Source of the DNA: an uncultured Collinsella sp.
GTDB taxonomy: Bacteria > Actinomycetota > Coriobacteriia > Coriobacteriales > Coriobacteriaceae
Assembly: GCA_900541855.1 (NCBI GenBank)
Contig: UQLD01000032.1
Span: forward strand, 1-7,832
DNA: 7,832 nt
Reading direction: 5' to 3'
The notes under the pieces are model-generated. The model was not told the DNA's origin, searched no databases, and was given only the letters and a program-made list of their open reading frames with translations. The translations under genes were made by a program, and so were the position numbers. Every line of letters starts with the position of its first letter. Position 1 is the stretch's first letter. Below, piece by piece: positions 5,986-7,832 of the stretch.

Positions 5986-7143
5986 CTAGGCGGCGTAGGG
6001 CACCCTGTCCCGCATGATCGCGTAGATGACCTTCAGCCTCTTTCGTGCCAGCGCCTTGAGCGCCTTGCCGTGCGGCATGCCCCGCTCTCGGCACCTAGCG
6101 TAGTAATCGCCCCATCTTCCCTCTGTCCGGGTAAGGCAGTTGCACGAGAATATGAGCAGGTTCTTCAGCCTCTTGTTGCCTTGGCGCGATGCCGTCACCG
6201 AGGAGATCGAGGTCCCCGACTGGCGGTTGCGCGGCGCCAGGCCGCAGTACGACGCGAGCCTGTCGTGGCTTGGGAAGTCTTCGATATCTATGGAGATCGC
6301 GAGCTCGGAAGCGGTTTTGGGGCCGATCCCCGGCACCGTCAGGAGGCATCGGTAGGTATCGTCGCCCTCGAGGAGGGCGGATATCTCCGCCGTGATCACA
6401 TCGATCTCCGCCGAGTTCTCGGAGATCCTGCGCGCGAGCAGCCTCACCGCCCGGTCCTCGGCGGCGATGGCCGCCGCGTCCGGCCTTGTCGAGGAGGCCG
6501 TCGAGCGGACGAGGGCCTCGATCTTGCCGCGCGCCGCCCCGCGCGTGAGCGCCGCCGCCCTGCGGGGCCCGGCGTCGGCCACCGACCAGGCCCCGCCGAG
6601 GGATGCCATGAGCCTCAGCTGGGGACCGTCGGACAGGTCGACCAACGCCTCGAAGGCGGGGCACGATTCCAGCAGGATGCTGCGCAGCCGGTTCTTGCTC
6701 CTGGTGTTTTCGCAGGTCAGGAAGTTTCTCTGGGCGGCCGGCGCCCTCGCCGCCGCGACCGTCGGGCCCGGATCCCCGACCGGCAGGAGTGCGTCGGGGA
6801 TGCCCAGCGCCGTCTTCGCGATGACCATTGCGTCCCGCTCGTCGGTCTTGGTGTCGCCGGCGAAGAGCCTGGCGGCCCCGTGTGCCGCGAGTCCCGGCAG
6901 GTACGCCGCCGACATCCCGGCCGCCTTGGCGCGGGCGAGCGCGAGGGCGCCTATGTTGCGCGACTGGTCGACGACCACGAGCGCGTCGGGGAAGCGGCCG
7001 AACAGCGAGTCCGGATCGCCCTCCCTGTTCGCGACGGGGGCGCTCAGCAGTATCTCGCCGTCCCGGGTCGCGACGCATGCCCAATGGGACAATTTCCCGA
7101 CATCGAGCCCGATGACGGCTTCCGGCATTCTAGGTGGTGCCAC
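5986..7143 (-). CDS. IS110-family transposase (RuvC-like DEDD plus C-terminal Tnp domain)
   Basis: This is the RNA-guided recombinase of the element. Residues are numbered from a TTG at 7158, five codons upstream of the start chosen here. The N-terminal RuvC-like domain has GLDVGK (Asp19), VVVDQSRNIGAL (Asp64 where many relatives have Glu) and KTDERDA (Asp106, Asp109). A coiled middle (about 145-265) follows. The C-terminal domain has VPGIGPKTASEL (275-286), FPSHDRLASYCGLAPRNRQSG (295-315) and GNKRLKNLL (327-335); Ser314 in QSG is the likely nucleophile by comparison with IS621. I choose GTG at 7143 (385 residues) because GGAGGA lies seven bases upstream; the TTG at 7158 overlaps that SD and has none of its own. 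Length and motifs are those of an intact, probably active enzyme. Confidence 0.93.
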   Translation of the reverse strand: MAPPRMPEAVIGLDVGKLSHWACVATRDGEILLSAPVANREGDPDSLFGRFPDALVVVDQSRNIGALALARAKAAGMSAAYLPGLAAHGAARLFAGDTKTDERDAMVIAKTALGIPDALLPVGDPGPTVAAARAPAAQRNFLTCENTRSKNRLRSILLESCPAFEALVDLSDGPQLRLMASLGGAWSVADAGPRRAAALTRGAARGKIEALVRSTASSTRPDAAAIAAEDRAVRLLARRISENSAEIDVITAEISALLEGDDTYRCLLTVPGIGPKTASELAISIDIEDFPSHDRLASYCGLAPRNRQSGTSISSVTASRQGNKRLKNLLIFSCNCLTRTEGRWGDYYARCRERGMPHGKALKALARKRLKVIYAIMRDRVPYAA

Positions 7144-7179
7144 GGTGTTATCCTCCAATCGGTAGGCCGATCGGAACCC

Positions 7180-7345
7180 CTCCCTGCGACACCCACATTA
7201 CCTGGCCGTGGCGCTTGCGCCCGGCAGTTTCCTATCAGTCGTCCGGAGCGGCGAGCGCCCCCGGTGGCAACACCCCCCGGGCCCTCTACGGGGCAGGGGC
7301 AGACGGCCATCCGGAGGCGCCCGATCGGCGGCCCCTCGGGGCTTG
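7180..7345 (-). ncRNA. Predicted bridge RNA of the IS110 element
   Basis: Minus-strand order: a small 5' hairpin (GCCC-CGAG-GGGC, 7342-7331), then two stem-loops with internal loops. Target-type loop: outer stem GCGCCTCCGG (7320-7311) with CCGGGGGCGC (7264-7255), ten pairs with one wobble; its 3' inner side has CGGGGGGTG (7279-7271), identical to the higB site 5870-5878 on the plus strand, so complementary to the other strand across core and flank. Donor-type loop: outer stem 7248-7238 with 7190-7180, inner stem CTG-CCG-GGCGC/GCGCC-CGG-CAG (7227-7202); its 5' side ATAGGAA (7235-7229) equals the element's own left end (5885-5879 on the minus strand) and its 3' side GTAATG (7201-7196) is complementary to core plus right end (CATTAC, 7415-7410). 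The left target guide is unclear. Ends of the RNA are approximate. Confidence 0.72.
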
Positions 7346-7414
7346 CCCGTATCGTAGGCAATGCGCCGAATGCTCGCCATCGAAATTTATCGGTGGCCCA
7401 CTTCAGACTGTAAT

Positions 7415-7419
7415 GGGTG
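7415..7419. repeat. Insertion core GGGTG, right copy
   Basis: Second copy of the 5-bp core seen at 5874-5878. Host higB sequence resumes here: GTG (7417-7419) is codon 82 again, followed in frame by GCT TGG AAT. Confidence 0.75.
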
Positions 7420-7455
7420 GCTTGGAATGTTGAAATCGTCGATTACCACAAATGA
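7420..7455 (+). pseudogene. higB: HigB-like toxin, 3' remnant beyond the insertion
   Basis: Eleven codons and a TGA stop encode AWNVEIVDYHK, the conserved C-terminus of HigB. Joined to the 82 codons left of the element through one GGGTG core, they give a 93-residue toxin with Asp90, Tyr91 and His92 at the same positions as the active-site residues of Proteus HigB. The remnant has no start of its own and overlaps the start of higA in another frame. Confidence 0.88.
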
Positions 7456-7768
7456 GGTGGCTGCAGGCGGCCTGCTGTCGCCGGTAACTCCAGGGGAGCT
7501 TCTTAAGGAGGAGTTTCTTGTCCCCATGGGCATTTCCCAATATCGTCTTGCAAAGGAGACTGGGATCCCGGCTCAGCGCATCGGGCAGATTGTTTTGGGC
7601 AAGCGCCGTGTGACGGCTGACACCGATCTTCGTCTTTGCCGCTACTTTGGTCTGACGGATGGCTATTGGCTTCGCGCTCAGATGGCGTTTGACCTTGAAG
7701 CCGAGAAAAGAAGAATCGAGCCGGAGCTTGACAAGATCGTTCCTGTCCAGCGGGCTATGGCAATGTAG
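7427..7768 (+). CDS. higA: HigA-like antitoxin, XRE-type helix-turn-helix
   Basis: HigA binds and neutralises HigB and represses the higBA promoter. The 113-residue product has the family start block VTPGELLKEEFLVPMGIS (20-37), a helix-turn-helix (SQYRLAKETGIPAQRIGQIV, 37-56), GKRRVTADTDLRLCRYFG (58-75) and the YWLRAQMAFDLE segment (80-91). The ATG at 7427 overlaps the higB tail by 29 bases, the toxin-first arrangement of higBA. GTG at 7457 is a possible later start. In the intact locus the G-run before the core would have served as SD for this ATG; the insertion leaves only GGGTGG, and separates the gene from the higB promoter by 1.5 kb, so its expression now depends on the element or on a weak local signal. 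A possible promoter at the element's end is TTTATC (7386-7391) with TGTAAT (7409-7414). Confidence 0.9.
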   Translation: MLKSSITTNEVAAGGLLSPVTPGELLKEEFLVPMGISQYRLAKETGIPAQRIGQIVLGKRRVTADTDLRLCRYFGLTDGYWLRAQMAFDLEAEKRRIEPELDKIVPVQRAMAM

Positions 7769-7832
7769 ATTACGAGGGGTTGATTTCCGATCTCAGCCGA
7801 ACACATTGAGCGGATAGGTCGTTCCCGCAGCC

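Larger units (their letters stand above)
5879..7414 (-). mobile_element. IS110-family insertion element (about 1.54 kb) inserted in higB
   Basis: The element carries one DEDD transposase on the minus strand, 270 bases of 5' non-coding DNA on the right (7144-7414) and 107 bases of 3' non-coding DNA on the left (5879-5985). Ends are set by the broken higB gene: host sequence stops at the GGGTG core on each side. There are no terminal inverted repeats and no target duplication beyond the 5-bp core, as usual for IS110. The long 5' non-coding segment places it with the IS110 group rather than IS1111, and is where a bridge RNA is expected. The transposase gene is clearly richer in G+C than the toxin-antitoxin genes around it, in line with separate origin. 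Confidence 0.9.

Noticed and set aside
7340..7345. CAAGCC as left target guide of the bridge RNA
   Set aside because: It matches the host flank CAAGCC next to the core, but lies outside the 10-bp stem that encloses the target loop, so six matching bases are not enough to claim it.
5956..7413. 485-codon plus-strand frame opposite the transposase
   Set aside because: Arg/Gly/Pro-rich shadow of a high-GC gene; the minus strand encodes the complete DEDD transposase.
5879..7414. Terminal inverted repeats of the insertion element
   Set aside because: The two ends (TTCCTATAG and ACTGTAAT) are not complementary; IS110-group elements normally lack such repeats.
7769..7832. Gene or site after higA
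   Set aside because: The last 64 bases show no frame, hairpin with T-run or promoter that I can support.

Overview
The window comes from a GC-rich Gram-positive bacterium. An actinobacterium of the Coriobacteriia (Collinsella-like) fits best: the genes are GC-rich with Shine-Dalgarno (SD) starts, lysine is made by the acetylase branch (DapH), and a lysine riboswitch heads the operon. The taxonomic call is inference.

Bases 1-165 hold no gene. They carry a cluster of hairpins downstream of the lysine operon; the strongest is a perfect 12-bp stem just past the dapH stop. Bases 166-3967 (minus strand) are a compact diaminopimelate/lysine operon transcribed lysA, dapA, dapB, dapH. LysA and DapA share one uninterrupted 769-codon frame with no stop between them, yet a strong SD and ATG lie exactly at the normal DapA start, so a fusion protein and separate DapA are both possible. 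dapB starts with TTG inside the end of dapA, and dapH follows after 39 bases.

Bases 3968-4260 are the divergent control region. A minus-strand promoter (TTGTTT-17-TAGGGT) fires into a leader that I recognise as a lysine riboswitch (aptamer about 4195-4039). The 3' strand of its P1 stem can pair instead with a segment that abuts the lysA SD, which points to translational control by lysine. A plus-strand promoter drives an M20-family amidohydrolase (4346-5545), a plausible N-acetyl-diaminopimelate deacetylase for the same acetylase pathway.

Bases 5546-7768 are an accessory module: a higBA toxin-antitoxin pair broken by an IS110-family element. The element (about 5879-7414) sits in codon 82 of higB with a 5-bp core GGGTG at both junctions. 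Joining the two flanks through one core restores a 93-codon HigB with all expected active-site residues. The truncated toxin lacks the C-terminal Asp-Tyr-His, while higA is intact. The element encodes a DEDD transposase/recombinase on the minus strand. In its 5' non-coding segment I find what looks like a bridge RNA: two stem-loops whose internal loops match the element's own ends (donor loop) and the higB insertion site (target loop). A consensus TTGACA lies near the other end of the element, placed so that circularisation could build a promoter for this RNA.

The most notable items are the predicted bridge RNA and its guides, the LysA-DapA fusion with internal start, the split toxin gene, and the lysine riboswitch.
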